From G964291335 sp964291335 (lineage in GTDB: Bacteria; Chloroflexota; Dehalococcoidia; Lucifugimonadales; UBA3495), in assembly GCA_964291335.2 (NCBI GenBank), contig OZ219748.1:1922001-1986000 (forward strand): 64,000 nucleotides of DNA, in the 5' to 3' direction. The notes below the pieces were generated by a model. That model saw only the letters and a program-made list of their open reading frames with translations. It had not been told where the DNA came from and made no database searches. Of the stretch, positions 14,261-22,899 are shown one piece after another. The position numbers and the translations under genes were made by a program. How positions within the stretch are numbered: position 1 is the first letter of the stretch; the number at the start of each line of letters is the position of its first letter.

Positions 14261-16069
14261 ATGCCGGTCAGCAACGAAGAAATAGCCGGGCTTTTTGAGA
14301 ACATGGCCGCCTTGCTGGAAATGAAGGGCGATACCGTGTTCAAGATTCGCGCCTACCAGCGGGCTGCCCGCACCATCGGCGACCTGTCCTTTTCTCTGGA
14401 GCAGGCCGCCCGGGACGGCGCAGACTTGCGGAAAATTCCGGGCATCGGCAAAGCCATCAGCGACAAAACCCTGGAATACCTCCAAACCGGACGGGTAGAG
14501 GCTTATGAACGGCTGGCGGCCGAACTGCCCGACGGCGTGCTGACCCTGATGACTATTCCGGGCATTGGTTCCAGAACGGCCCTGCGCATCACCCGGGAAC
14601 TGGGCATCAGCACTGTTGAAGGCATCGAAAAGGCCATTCACGAAGGCCGGCTGGCCGCCATGCCGCGCATGGGCCAGCGTACGGCAGACAACATTCTCCG
14701 GCAGCTCCATTCCATGCGCACTATGGACGGGCGTACCCCGATTGGGCAGGCCCTGCCCCTGGCCGAGGAAACCATCGCCGCCTTGCGGGCCCGGTGTCCC
14801 GGCCTGGAGCAGCTATACCCGGCCGGCAGCCTGCGCCGCCGGGAAGAAACCGTCGGGGGCATTGACCTGGTCGGCGCAGTTCCCGAGGCGCAGCAGGCCG
14901 GGGCAAGCGCGGCTCTGGCTGAACTGCCGGGGGTGCAGCGGGCGCTTGCCGGCGGCCCCCCAAAGACCAGCGTGGTCCTGGAGTCGGGCCTTCAGGTGAA
15001 CTTGCGGCTGGGCGAGGCCGATTCCTTTGGCGCCATGCTGCAATATTTTTCCGGCAGCCGGCAGCACAATCGGCAGCTCTGCGACCTGGCCCGAAGTCAG
15101 GGCCTTTCGCTGAGTGAGCGCGGCATTACCGACCTGGCCAGCGGCCAGTTGCGCCGTTTTGCCGATGAAGCCTCTTTTTACCACCACCTGGGCCTGTCTT
15201 ACATTCCGCCGGAACTGCGGGTTGGCGGGAACGAACTGGCGGCCGCCCAGACCGGCCGCCTGCCCAGCCTGGTAACCGAGGCCGACCTGAAGGGCGACCT
15301 GCACCTGCACAGCAATTGGAGCGACGGCCGGGACCCGATTGAGCGGATGATTGAAGCGGCAGCAGAACAGGGCTATCAATATATGGCCCTGACCGACCAT
15401 TCCGCCGGCCGCGGCGTCGCCAACGGCCTCTCCAGTGAACGGTTAACCGAACAAATCGGCCTGCTCCGGCGGCTGCAGGAACAATACCCCATCACCATCC
15501 TTTGCGGCTCTGAAGTGGACATCCGCGCTGATGGCGCTCTGGACTACCCGGACTGCCTGCTGGCGGAACTGGACGTGGTGATCGCCTCGGTGCACTCGGC
15601 CATGGGGCAGGACCGGGAAACCATGACCAGGCGGATAATCAGCGCCATGGAACACCCTTCCGTTACCATCATCGGCCACGCTTCCACCCGGTTGTTGGGC
15701 CGCCGGCCGCCGGTGCAGTTTGACCTTGAGGCCCTGCTGCGCGCTGCCCGGATTACCGGCACGGCCATGGAGATTAACGCCGCTCCGGAGCGCATGGACC
15801 TGAAAGACACCCATGCGCAGCGAGCCCGGGAACTGGGCGTGCCTCTGGTCATCAACACCGATTCGCACCGTTTTACCAGCCTGGGCTGCCGGCGGTTCGG
15901 CATCGCCATTGCCCGCCGGGCCTGGTGCGAGCCGCGCCACATTCTGAACACCCTGCCGCTTTCCCGGTTCCTGGCCTACCTGCGCACTCCCAAGCCCGAC
16001 CGCATCGGCATTTTTGACGCCGGCGCCGACGCGCCGGCAGCCGCTCCGGAGGCCACGGCGTCGCCATGA
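14261..16069 (+). CDS. polX: PolX-type DNA polymerase/PHP exonuclease with altered polymerase site
   Basis: At 602 residues this fits bacterial family X polymerases. It has an N-terminal lyase-like domain with two helix-hairpin-helix motifs (Ile-Pro-Gly-Ile-Gly), a nucleotidyltransferase palm (about 170-310) and a PHP domain from about 340, opening Asp-Leu-His-Leu-His-Ser-Asn-Trp-Ser-Asp-Gly. PHP metal ligands look intact (Leu-Thr-Asp-His, Glu-Val-Asp, Ser-Val-His-Ser, Gly-His-Ala, Asn-Thr-Asp-Ser-His). In the palm, the usual Gly-Asp-Ile-Asp reads Gly-Gly-Ile-Asp, and the third carboxylate (Gln-Val-Asp-Leu-Arg) reads Gln-Val-Asn-Leu-Arg. Polymerase activity is therefore doubtful while the 3'-5' exonuclease seems preserved. 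Its stop overlaps the next gene's start (ATGA). Confidence 0.88.
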   Translation: MPVSNEEIAGLFENMAALLEMKGDTVFKIRAYQRAARTIGDLSFSLEQAARDGADLRKIPGIGKAISDKTLEYLQTGRVEAYERLAAELPDGVLTLMTIPGIGSRTALRITRELGISTVEGIEKAIHEGRLAAMPRMGQRTADNILRQLHSMRTMDGRTPIGQALPLAEETIAALRARCPGLEQLYPAGSLRRREETVGGIDLVGAVPEAQQAGASAALAELPGVQRALAGGPPKTSVVLESGLQVNLRLGEADSFGAMLQYFSGSRQHNRQLCDLARSQGLSLSERGITDLASGQLRRFADEASFYHHLGLSYIPPELRVGGNELAAAQTGRLPSLVTEADLKGDLHLHSNWSDGRDPIERMIEAAAEQGYQYMALTDHSAGRGVANGLSSERLTEQIGLLRRLQEQYPITILCGSEVDIRADGALDYPDCLLAELDVVIASVHSAMGQDRETMTRRIISAMEHPSVTIIGHASTRLLGRRPPVQFDLEALLRAARITGTAMEINAAPERMDLKDTHAQRARELGVPLVINTDSHRFTSLGCRRFGIAIARRAWCEPRHILNTLPLSRFLAYLRTPKPDRIGIFDAGADAPAAAPEATASP

Positions 16070-16794
16070 CTGCGTATCACCGGCATAACGGCGCCGCCGC
16101 CCTGGCAGAGCCAGCGCCCGCTGCCGTGCTGCGCCTGCGCGCCGCCATTGACGCCGGCCTTTTCTGGCCGCGCGCCCTGCTGGAGGCCATCGGCATGTGG
16201 AGCGCCCCCCGGGAAACCGGCCAGGAGCGCACCTACCGTTACCTGATTCAGGGGGAAGCCCTGGACTGGTTGGCCCTGGCCGAAAGGCTTTGCGGCGAAG
16301 TTGCGGGCGCCATTCCCGCCGCCGACCTGGAGCGTCTGCTCTTCGAAGGGCAGCTTCCTCTCGAAGTAACCCCGGAGGATTTCCGGAACTGGATTGGCGG
16401 CCACAAATACCGGGCCTACCTTAACTATTGGTACGGCGTGGTGGTGGAAGAGGCGCTGCAACAGGCTGCCGAGGATGAAGTGCGCAAGCAGCACCGGGCC
16501 CGCTGCTATCCCGACCATGAGGATTTGGTGGAAGAGGCCTTTACCCGTCTTTACGGTCAAACCCGGGACGCGCTGCTGACGGCGTTTCGGCAGGAAGCCG
16601 GCATCGGCCAACGCGCCCCCCTTTCCCTGGCGGATGGCAAAGAGTTTACCTACTGGTTGTCCAAGCGCCGCTATAGCCTGTGGGACCCGGCCCGGGTGGC
16701 CAGCGATACCAGCAAGGGCATTCGCTGCCTGGCCCGGCTGCGGCAAACCCCCGGCCCCCTGACGGCGGAAGAGGCGCAGAATGGGGTTGATTAG
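16066..16794 (+). CDS. hypothetical protein coupled to PolX
   Basis: A 242-residue soluble protein I do not recognise. Its ATG overlaps the polX stop codon by four bases, so it is almost certainly in the same operon and translationally coupled. It is rich in Arg, Glu, Trp and Tyr, predicted helical, with no signal peptide or membrane segment. A His-Lys-Tyr-Arg-Ala-Tyr-Leu-Asn-Tyr-Trp-Tyr stretch (about 121-131) and Cys-Tyr-Pro-Asp-His are notable. The coupling suggests a DNA-repair partner, but that is inference only. Confidence 0.7.
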   Translation: MTAYHRHNGAAALAEPAPAAVLRLRAAIDAGLFWPRALLEAIGMWSAPRETGQERTYRYLIQGEALDWLALAERLCGEVAGAIPAADLERLLFEGQLPLEVTPEDFRNWIGGHKYRAYLNYWYGVVVEEALQQAAEDEVRKQHRARCYPDHEDLVEEAFTRLYGQTRDALLTAFRQEAGIGQRAPLSLADGKEFTYWLSKRRYSLWDPARVASDTSKGIRCLARLRQTPGPLTAEEAQNGVD

Positions 16795-16944
16795 AGGTCA
16801 GCAATAACAGTAATAACAATGGCTGGCCGGCAAATGACTATGCTGCAAGCCCCCCCGTTTAACCATCGTTTAACCCGAAAAGGCCTCTGCGCCGGTTATC
16901 CCCGGGAAACTGCTTCAGGAACCAATACGATTCGGTGCTGAGCT

Positions 16945-18129
16945 ATGCAGATAGAGAGTATTGAAATCAAGAACTACCGTCTGTTCCGTCGTGCAACATT
17001 GAACGACTTGCCTCGCATGACCGTGGTTGTCGGCGCAAACGGTTCCGGAAAATCGTCCCTCTTCGACGTGTTCACTTTCCTTCAGGAATCTCTGACCCAG
17101 AACGTAACGGTAGCCGTGCAAAGAAGGGGCGGCTTCCGGGAACTGGTTAGCCGGGACTCTCAAGGTCCGATTGAACTGACGGTTAAGTTCAGGGAGAAGA
17201 ACGGGCCTTTGGTAACGTATCATTTGGAAATAGCGTTAGATAACGGGCGGATTGTGGTTGAGCGGGAAATTCTCAGCTACCGGCGAGGCCAGCACGGAAA
17301 GCCCTGGAACTTCGTAGATTTCAGAAAAGGGTCGGGAAAAGCAATCACCAACGAATTTGACTACGGGCAGCAAGGAGCGAGTGAAAAACGGGATGACTTT
17401 GCCCTTGACGATCCCAGCATCCTGGCGATTAAAGGGCTGGGTCAGTTTCGAGAGTTCCGGATTGTCTCGGAGTTCCGAAGCCTGATTGAAAACTGGTACA
17501 TTTCCGATTTTCACATAGCTGATGCTCGCCCAAGCGCCGAGGCTGGCTACGACGAGCATCTTTCCACCAGAGGGGACAATGTAGCTCAAGTGGCCCAGTA
17601 CCTTTACCAGAATCACCCGGGTATTTTCAACAATGTCCTCAAAGCCATGGAACGGCGGGTCCCCGGGGTAAGCAACGTGGAGGCTAAATCTACCGACGAT
17701 GGGCGTCTCGTCTTGCGCTTTCAAGACGGGAGTTTCAAGGACCCGTTTATTGCGCGATATGTATCTGATGGCACCATAAAAATGTTCGCCTATCTGGTGT
17801 TGCTGCATGACCCCAAGCCTCACCCCCTTCTGGCAGTAGAAGAACCTGAGAACCAGCTCTACCCTGATTTACTACATGAATTAGCTGAGGAATTCCGGGC
17901 GTATTCGGAACGTGGCGGACAGGTCTTCGTTTCCACACATTCGCCGGATTTTCTGAACGGCGTGGCGCTGAGCGAAATTTTCTGGCTGAACAAAAGAGGG
18001 GGTTTTACCACCGTCAGGCGGCTGGCTGAAAGCGATACCATTCGCAACCTGGCTGCAGCCGGAGACCTGCCGGGTTCCTTGTGGAAGCAAGGCATCTTTG
18101 CCGGAGCAGAACCCTCTTGGGCAGAGTAA
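16945..18129 (+). CDS. AAA ATPase (AAA_21/RecF-OLD type)
   Basis: A 394-residue ABC-type ATPase. It begins Ile-Lys-Asn-Tyr-Arg-Leu-Phe, has Walker A Gly-Ala-Asn-Gly-Ser-Gly-Lys-Ser-Ser near residue 30, and Walker B/signature near the end as Ala-Val-Glu-Glu-Pro-Glu-Asn-Gln-Leu-Tyr-Pro followed by Ser-Thr-His-Ser-Pro. Such ATPases gate a nuclease or effector partner. The next gene overlaps and encodes a DUF4276 protein; this two-gene arrangement resembles OLD- or PARIS-type systems with the effector on a separate chain. GC is lower than in its neighbours, consistent with transfer. No convincing ribosome site precedes ATG 16945. Confidence 0.85.
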   Translation: MQIESIEIKNYRLFRRATLNDLPRMTVVVGANGSGKSSLFDVFTFLQESLTQNVTVAVQRRGGFRELVSRDSQGPIELTVKFREKNGPLVTYHLEIALDNGRIVVEREILSYRRGQHGKPWNFVDFRKGSGKAITNEFDYGQQGASEKRDDFALDDPSILAIKGLGQFREFRIVSEFRSLIENWYISDFHIADARPSAEAGYDEHLSTRGDNVAQVAQYLYQNHPGIFNNVLKAMERRVPGVSNVEAKSTDDGRLVLRFQDGSFKDPFIARYVSDGTIKMFAYLVLLHDPKPHPLLAVEEPENQLYPDLLHELAEEFRAYSERGGQVFVSTHSPDFLNGVALSEIFWLNKRGGFTTVRRLAESDTIRNLAAAGDLPGSLWKQGIFAGAEPSWAE

Positions 18130-18755
18130 TATTCCTCCTGGAAGAACGATCCATGAAGGTTCTTATCGAAGGGTTGCTGCCGCGTATGTTCCCGGGCTTG
18201 CCGTTCTTTTGTATCGAACACGAAGGAAAAAGCGACCTGGAGAAGAGCATACCCCGAAAACTGAAGGCCTGGCGTGAACCGGGAGTAATCTTTGCAGTGG
18301 TTCAAGATAATGATAACGGGGACTGTTCAGCCCTGAAGCGCCGGCTGAAACGCCGGTGTCGGGAAAGCGGACGAGATGACACCCTAATCCGCATTGTCTG
18401 CCAGGAATTAGAGGCCTGGTACATTGGTGAACCGGAGGCCATGGCAGCCGCTTTTGCCGATGCGAAGCTGCGGCGCATTGCCAGTCAGCCACGATACCGG
18501 AACCCGGATGAAATCACAAACCCATCCTCCGTGGTAAAGCGGTTAGTCCCCTCCTTCCAGAAAACCGCCGGAGCCCGGCTGATGGCCAATCACCTGACCC
18601 GAGAAGAAAACCGGTCGGCCAGCTTTGCGGCCTTCCTTAACGGCGTTGAGCGTTTGGGTAAGCAGGTTGGCGCCACCGCCAGCTCGGCAGCCAACGCTTC
18701 CTTAACTGAAAACCGGCCAAACGACCAGGTTCCCCGACAGCTTCCATTGGTCTGA
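18117..18755 (+). CDS. DUF4276 family protein (TOPRIM-like), partner of the ATPase
   Basis: About 212 residues. It opens Val-Ile-Phe-Leu-Leu-Glu-Glu-Arg-Ser-Met-Lys, then has His-Glu-Gly-Lys-Ser-Asp-Leu-Glu-Lys-Ser-Ile-Pro-Arg-Lys-Leu, Asp-Asn-Asp-x-Gly-Asp-Cys and Cys-Gln-Glu-Leu-Glu-Ala-Trp-Tyr-Ile-Gly. These acidic clusters fit the DUF4276 family, which has been related to TOPRIM folds. I favour TTG 18117, which overlaps the ATPase stop by 13 bases with GGAG upstream; GTG 18081 and ATG 18153 are alternatives, but the latter would remove the first conserved motif. The likely role is an effector or nuclease released by the ATPase; not proven. Confidence 0.78.
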   Translation: MGRVIFLLEERSMKVLIEGLLPRMFPGLPFFCIEHEGKSDLEKSIPRKLKAWREPGVIFAVVQDNDNGDCSALKRRLKRRCRESGRDDTLIRIVCQELEAWYIGEPEAMAAAFADAKLRRIASQPRYRNPDEITNPSSVVKRLVPSFQKTAGARLMANHLTREENRSASFAAFLNGVERLGKQVGATASSAANASLTENRPNDQVPRQLPLV

Positions 18756-19074
18756 ATACCGGGTATTCCCAACGAGTGTTGGTTCAGGTGTAGAATAGAG
18801 CCAGCAATAAAATCAGGCCACCGGAAGGTATGAACATAGCGCAACCCAGAGTTTGCACGGAACGCCCTCACCAGCCGGCGCAGTGTATGCTGACGGTGGT
18901 CAAGGTCTTTTTCCGGTCAAAAAAGGCCGGTCAGCCTGGGGGGTGCCGGGGATGCGTCGGGGGCAATGACGGGAGCGGCGCCAAAGGTCTGGCCCCGGGT
19001 CAGCTCTTTCGCGGCAGGAAGCAGTCAGCGCAACGCCCACCCCCACCCTTACTGGCCTGGCCCGGGAGGCTGCT
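18756..19074. other. intergenic region, nothing recognised
   Basis: Short frames here lack ribosome sites and recognisable composition. I see no RNA gene and no strong promoter. Confidence 0.5.
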
Positions 19075-19971
19075 ATGGTAACCGAAGCTTTTACGCCCGA
19101 ATTTCGCCGGCTGGTTCCGCCGACGGCCACTTTCAGCAAGGCGGCGGCCGGCTTTAGCTTCACCGAGGGGCCGGTGTGGAACGGCCGGGAGGGCTACCTG
19201 GCCTGGGTGGACATCATCGGCGATACTATCTGGAAGTGGATGCCGGGCCAGGGCAAGAGCATTATTATGCGCCCCTCGGCCCACGCCAACGGCATGACCT
19301 TCGACCAGGAAGGACGGCTGGTCATCGCCGGCTGGAGCGGGCGCACCGTCTGGCGTATTGAACCCGACGGCTCCGCAACCACCCTGGCCAGCCACTATAA
19401 CGGCGTTAAGCTGAATACCCCCAACGATATTGTCGTCAAGTCTGACGGCCAAATCTATTTCACGGACCCTTCCAATGGCTGCCATCTGGCCGGGCACCAG
19501 GGCGACGACCTGCAAAAGTACCTGGATTACGAGGGGGTTTATCGTCTTAACCCGAATACCGGGGAACTGACCCTGCTGAACGACGATATGGTTTTTCCTA
19601 ACGGCCTCTGCTTTTCGCCGGACGAATCGGTACTCTACGTCAACGATACCACCCAGCATTACATCCGGGCCTTTGACGTAACCTACGACGGGGGCATAGC
19701 CAACCCGTGGCGCTTCGCCGACCTGTCCGGCGCCGATGTGGGCCACCCCGACGGCATAAAGGTGGACTGTGAGGGCAATGTCTATTGCACCGGCCCCGGC
19801 GGGGTTTGGGTTTTGGATTCCCGGGGCAACCATCTGGGCCTGATTCGCACCCCGGAGCCTTGCCATAATTTCACCATTGGCGGCCCGGAACTGAATACCA
19901 TCTTTTTCGCCTGTCGCACTACCATCTACCGAATGGAGATAAACGCTGCCGGCTTGCCGGTCGGCATTTAG
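19075..19971 (+). CDS. SMP-30/gluconolactonase-type beta-propeller protein
   Basis: A 298-residue six-bladed propeller of the SMP-30/gluconolactonase/LRE family. Typical motifs are Thr-Glu-Gly-Pro-Val-Trp (metal-binding Glu), Asn-Thr-Pro-Asn-Asp-Ile-Val-Val, Phe-Pro-Asn-Gly-Leu-Cys-Phe-Ser-Pro-Asp, Tyr-Val-Asn-Asp-Thr and Gly-His-Pro-Asp-Gly-Ile-Lys-Val-Asp. These fit a divalent-metal lactone hydrolase. There is no signal peptide, so it is cytoplasmic. GGGAGG precedes ATG 19075 by about 7 bases. The specific lactone cannot be told. Confidence 0.85.
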   Translation: MVTEAFTPEFRRLVPPTATFSKAAAGFSFTEGPVWNGREGYLAWVDIIGDTIWKWMPGQGKSIIMRPSAHANGMTFDQEGRLVIAGWSGRTVWRIEPDGSATTLASHYNGVKLNTPNDIVVKSDGQIYFTDPSNGCHLAGHQGDDLQKYLDYEGVYRLNPNTGELTLLNDDMVFPNGLCFSPDESVLYVNDTTQHYIRAFDVTYDGGIANPWRFADLSGADVGHPDGIKVDCEGNVYCTGPGGVWVLDSRGNHLGLIRTPEPCHNFTIGGPELNTIFFACRTTIYRMEINAAGLPVGI

Positions 19972-20020
19972 ACGCCGCCCGTCGGCCCGGTCAGCCTGCT
20001 CCCGGCGTCCGTCTTGCAAC

Positions 20021-20049
20021 AAAAAAGCCGCCCCGCATTGCGGGGCGGC
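20021..20049 (-). terminator. Rho-independent terminator, minus strand
   Basis: A perfect 10-bp stem (20027-20036 with 20040-20049) and 3-base loop, followed on the minus strand by six T (20026-20021). It would end the minus-strand rsmH-ftsA-ftsZ transcript, whose last stop is at 20256. Confidence 0.8.
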
Positions 20050-20169
20050 CTTAAGCTGGTTCTCGGCGCTTTGATGGTCAGTGTTACCGGAATAATAGTA
20101 TTACTGCTGCAAGCCTCCGAGAATATTCCTCCACGTTAGGAAGGTACTGTTGATTCAGTGTTGGCAGGA

Positions 20170-20240
20170 GCCGGAGGGCCAGGAACTGATCGGTTGAAGT
20201 CGGTCAGGCGGGCGTGAATGCCGCGTCCTGGCTCTCCGGC
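20170..20240 (+). ncRNA. candidate three-way-junction structured RNA
   Basis: An outer 15-bp helix pairs 20170-20184 with 20226-20240. Inside, a 7-bp hairpin (20186-20192 with 20201-20207) abuts a second hairpin (20208-20214 with 20219-20224, one bulge). Only A20185 and G20225 are left unpaired at the junction. The G-U wobbles (77/233, 90/203, 214/219, each plus 20000 or 20100 series) exist only in the plus-strand RNA; they become A-C mismatches on the other strand. No promoter is obvious. It could also be a REP-like repeat element. Confidence 0.45.
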
Positions 20241-20255
20241 CCTGATTTCTATGGT

Positions 20256-21404
20256 TTAGCGAAAGTAACCCGGTCGGCGGCTGCCCTGCTGCCGGCGCAG
20301 GAAGCTGGGCACGTCCAGGTCATCCATACTGCCCCCGGGCATATCCTGAAGCAGACGCTGTAATTCTTCGTCCCGGAGCCGCTGCTGGTCCTGGGTCGGG
20401 AAAGCCGCCGCCACCATAGTCATCTTCACCTCGTCTTCCAGACGCGGGTCCCGGCTGGTGCCGAAGATGATGTTGGCTTCCGAATCGGCCATCTCTTCCA
20501 GAATGCGGGCTGCCTCCTGCACCTCTTGCAGCGAGAGGTTAGTGCCGCCGGTAATGACGAACAGAATCCGTCGGGCCCCGTCCATGGCAATATCCAGCAG
20601 GGGGCTGCGGGTAGCCATCTTGGCGGCGTCAACCGCCCGGTTCTCGCCCCGGCCCCGGCCAATAGCCAGCCAGGCTTCGCCGGCGTCCGAGAGGATGGTC
20701 TTCACATCGGCGAAGTCCACGTTAATTTCGCCGGGCACTGTTACCACCTCGGCAATGGCCTGCACGCCCTGGTGCAGCACCGAGTCGGCCAGCTTCAGAG
20801 CGTCCTCCCAGGTATAGTCCTGGTCTCGTTCCTGGTTCAGCTCCAGCAGGCGGTCATTGGGGATTACGATAACGGTATCGGCTTCCTGCTTCAGCCGTTC
20901 AATGCCTTCGTCGGCATTCCGGCGGCGGGTGGCCGCTTCGAAGGTGAAAGGCCGGCTGACGACGGCTACGGTAAGGGCGCCGCTCTGCTTGGCAATCTGG
21001 CAAACCACCGGGGCAGCGCCGGTGCCGGTGCCGCCGCCCATGCCTACGGCGACGAACACCATATCGGCGCCTTCCACCGCCTTTTCGATGTCGGCGCGGG
21101 ATTCCTCTGCCGACTGGCGGCCCAGTTCCGGCTGGGCGCCCGAACCCAGGCCCATAGTCAGGGTCTGCCCCAGGGCGATGCGGTGGCCGACATCGCAGCG
21201 GAAGAGATGCTGGGCATCGGTATTCAGAGCGTAATACTCCACCACCGGCAGCTTGTCCTTATACATACGGCTGACTGCATTGCTGCCGCCGCCGCCCACG
21301 CCCATCACTTTAATCAGGGGAACGCCCCGGGCGATTTCCGGCACGGAATTGCCCATATCGCTTTCCTTCCCGGGTTCCCAAGAGGCCGAGCTTCCAAATA
21401 CCAT
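20256..21404 (-). CDS. ftsZ: cell division protein FtsZ
   Basis: A 382-residue tubulin-like GTPase that forms the division ring. It has the nucleotide loops Gly-Gly-Gly-Gly-Ser-Asn-Ala-Val and Gly-Met-Gly-Gly-Gly-Thr-Gly-Thr-Gly-Ala-Ala-Pro, and Asn-x-Asp-Phe-Ala-Asp-Val, the synergy-loop region. It ends with Asp-Val-Pro-Ser-Phe-Leu-Arg-Arg, the conserved peptide that binds FtsA, plus a short basic tail. The true start is ATG 21404, with GGAGG 6 bases upstream; the open frame to 21908 runs through the 3' end of ftsA in another frame and should be ignored. It lies 131 bases downstream of ftsA in the same transcript. Confidence 0.95.
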   Translation of the reverse strand: MVFGSSASWEPGKESDMGNSVPEIARGVPLIKVMGVGGGGSNAVSRMYKDKLPVVEYYALNTDAQHLFRCDVGHRIALGQTLTMGLGSGAQPELGRQSAEESRADIEKAVEGADMVFVAVGMGGGTGTGAAPVVCQIAKQSGALTVAVVSRPFTFEAATRRRNADEGIERLKQEADTVIVIPNDRLLELNQERDQDYTWEDALKLADSVLHQGVQAIAEVVTVPGEINVDFADVKTILSDAGEAWLAIGRGRGENRAVDAAKMATRSPLLDIAMDGARRILFVITGGTNLSLQEVQEAARILEEMADSEANIIFGTSRDPRLEDEVKMTMVAAAFPTQDQQRLRDEELQRLLQDMPGGSMDDLDVPSFLRRQQGSRRPGYFR

Positions 21405-21535
21405 GACATTCCTCCGAATACCTAAATTTGCCTGAAGATTCAGTAATCCTGTCCTTTCCGTTCCCCGGTCTCCCCGGCGCAGTGGCGGCGTCGCGGGGCG
21501 CCCGCCGGAGCGGAATTGTTCCCACCCAGCCGCCT

Positions 21536-22783
21536 TTAGCTCGGGACCCGCTCCCGGGAGCGCCTGAATTTGCTGAGTAGAGACCGCCGCCCCCTGGTTG
21601 AGTTTTCCGATGGTTGACGGTAGGCCCGCCGCTCTCCCTGGTGCTTGATGCCCCAGAGCAGGGCGCCCACCCCGGCGGAAAACCCGGGACGGCGGAGCTG
21701 CGTCGGCAAGCCCGACACCCCTTCCGGGTAAGCGATGCGTACCGGGCCGCCCATTACCCCTTCTGCCAACTGGGCCAGGCCGTACATTTCCGCGCCGCCG
21801 CCGGTCAGCACCAGGCCGCCATCGGGAATACGGCTCAAACCGGCCTGGCTGACCTGCTGAACAATCAGTTTGAGAATTTCCAGCATCCGCAGATACAGGG
21901 GTTCGCATAAATCTCTGGTGCGGACAACCTTGTTCTGCTGGCCCATGTTGCCGGCCAGAACCACTTCTTCATCCCCGTTAACCAAATCGGGGAACACGCA
22001 GCCCCATTTGATTTTGGCTTCCTCGGCCATAAAGAAGGGGATGCGCTCCGACACTGCCAGGTCGCGGGTCAGCTGGCTGCCGCCCACCGGCAGCACGGTG
22101 GAAAAGCAGGGGCCGCCGTTACGGAACAGGGTAATATCCGTGGTGCCGTAGCCAATGTCCACCAGAATTACCCCCATTTCCCGCTCGTCGCCGTTCACCG
22201 TAGCCTCGGCGGCCGCCAGCGACTGAAGCACCAGGCTATGCACCGGAATACGGTTGCTTTCCACCGCCTTTACCGTGTTCTTAATCATGGTGGCGTCGCC
22301 CGTAGCGATATAGGCTTCCATTCGAACATTATTGGCGTGCAGCCCCACCGGGTTGCGCACGCCCGAGAGCCCGTCCACCTCGTACCCGACCGGAATTACG
22401 TGCAGCAGTTCCTGGCCCGGGGCTAACTGGGGAAGCGCGGAACGGACAAAATGCTGCAACTGCTCGTGGGTAATACCGCCCGGGTCCGGGGCCTCTTGCA
22501 TGCTGCCCCAGGTGGTAAGGCTTTTGATGTGCGCCCCGCTGATTACCACGTAAGCGCCCGGATTGGCCCCCCGGCCCACGTAGCGCTGGGCTTCCCCCAT
22601 AGAAGTGCGCACCGCAGCTTTAACATCTTCGATGTCTTCAATACACCCCTTTTGTATCCCTTTGACCGGAGCGACATCGGTGCCCAGCACTTTAAGCTCT
22701 CCCTCGGCGCCCACCCGGGCCACGATGGAGCAAACTTTGCTGGTGCCAATATCTACCGCCGTGTATAACGTTTCTTTCGCCAA
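21536..22783 (-). CDS. ftsA: cell division protein FtsA
   Basis: A 415-residue actin-fold ATPase that tethers FtsZ to the membrane. Motifs are Ala-Val-Asp-Ile-Gly-Thr-Ser-Lys (phosphate 1), Val-Asp-Ile-Gly-Tyr-Gly-Thr-Thr-Asp (phosphate 2) and Leu-Val-Leu-Thr-Gly-Gly-Gly-Ala (adenosine). The C-terminal 35 residues are strongly basic and could form the amphipathic membrane helix. The start is TTG 22783, with GGAAGG 6 bases upstream. It sits between rsmH and ftsZ. Confidence 0.93.
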   Translation of the reverse strand: MAKETLYTAVDIGTSKVCSIVARVGAEGELKVLGTDVAPVKGIQKGCIEDIEDVKAAVRTSMGEAQRYVGRGANPGAYVVISGAHIKSLTTWGSMQEAPDPGGITHEQLQHFVRSALPQLAPGQELLHVIPVGYEVDGLSGVRNPVGLHANNVRMEAYIATGDATMIKNTVKAVESNRIPVHSLVLQSLAAAEATVNGDEREMGVILVDIGYGTTDITLFRNGGPCFSTVLPVGGSQLTRDLAVSERIPFFMAEEAKIKWGCVFPDLVNGDEEVVLAGNMGQQNKVVRTRDLCEPLYLRMLEILKLIVQQVSQAGLSRIPDGGLVLTGGGAEMYGLAQLAEGVMGGPVRIAYPEGVSGLPTQLRRPGFSAGVGALLWGIKHQGERRAYRQPSENSTRGRRSLLSKFRRSRERVPS

Positions 22784-22899
22784 GCTTAACCTTCCTTAAT
22801 GACCGGCCTTAACAACCGGGGCTATGAACTGGCTGGCCTGGGCGTTAACCGGGCAATGGCGCGCCGCCTTTTTCCGTTATGCCAGCCGGTCGGGTATCG

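Noticed and set aside
21405..21908. N-terminal extension of FtsZ
   Set aside because: The frame is open but encodes Arg/Gly-rich sequence opposite the end of ftsA; ATG 21404 has a strong ribosome site and the normal FtsZ N-terminus.
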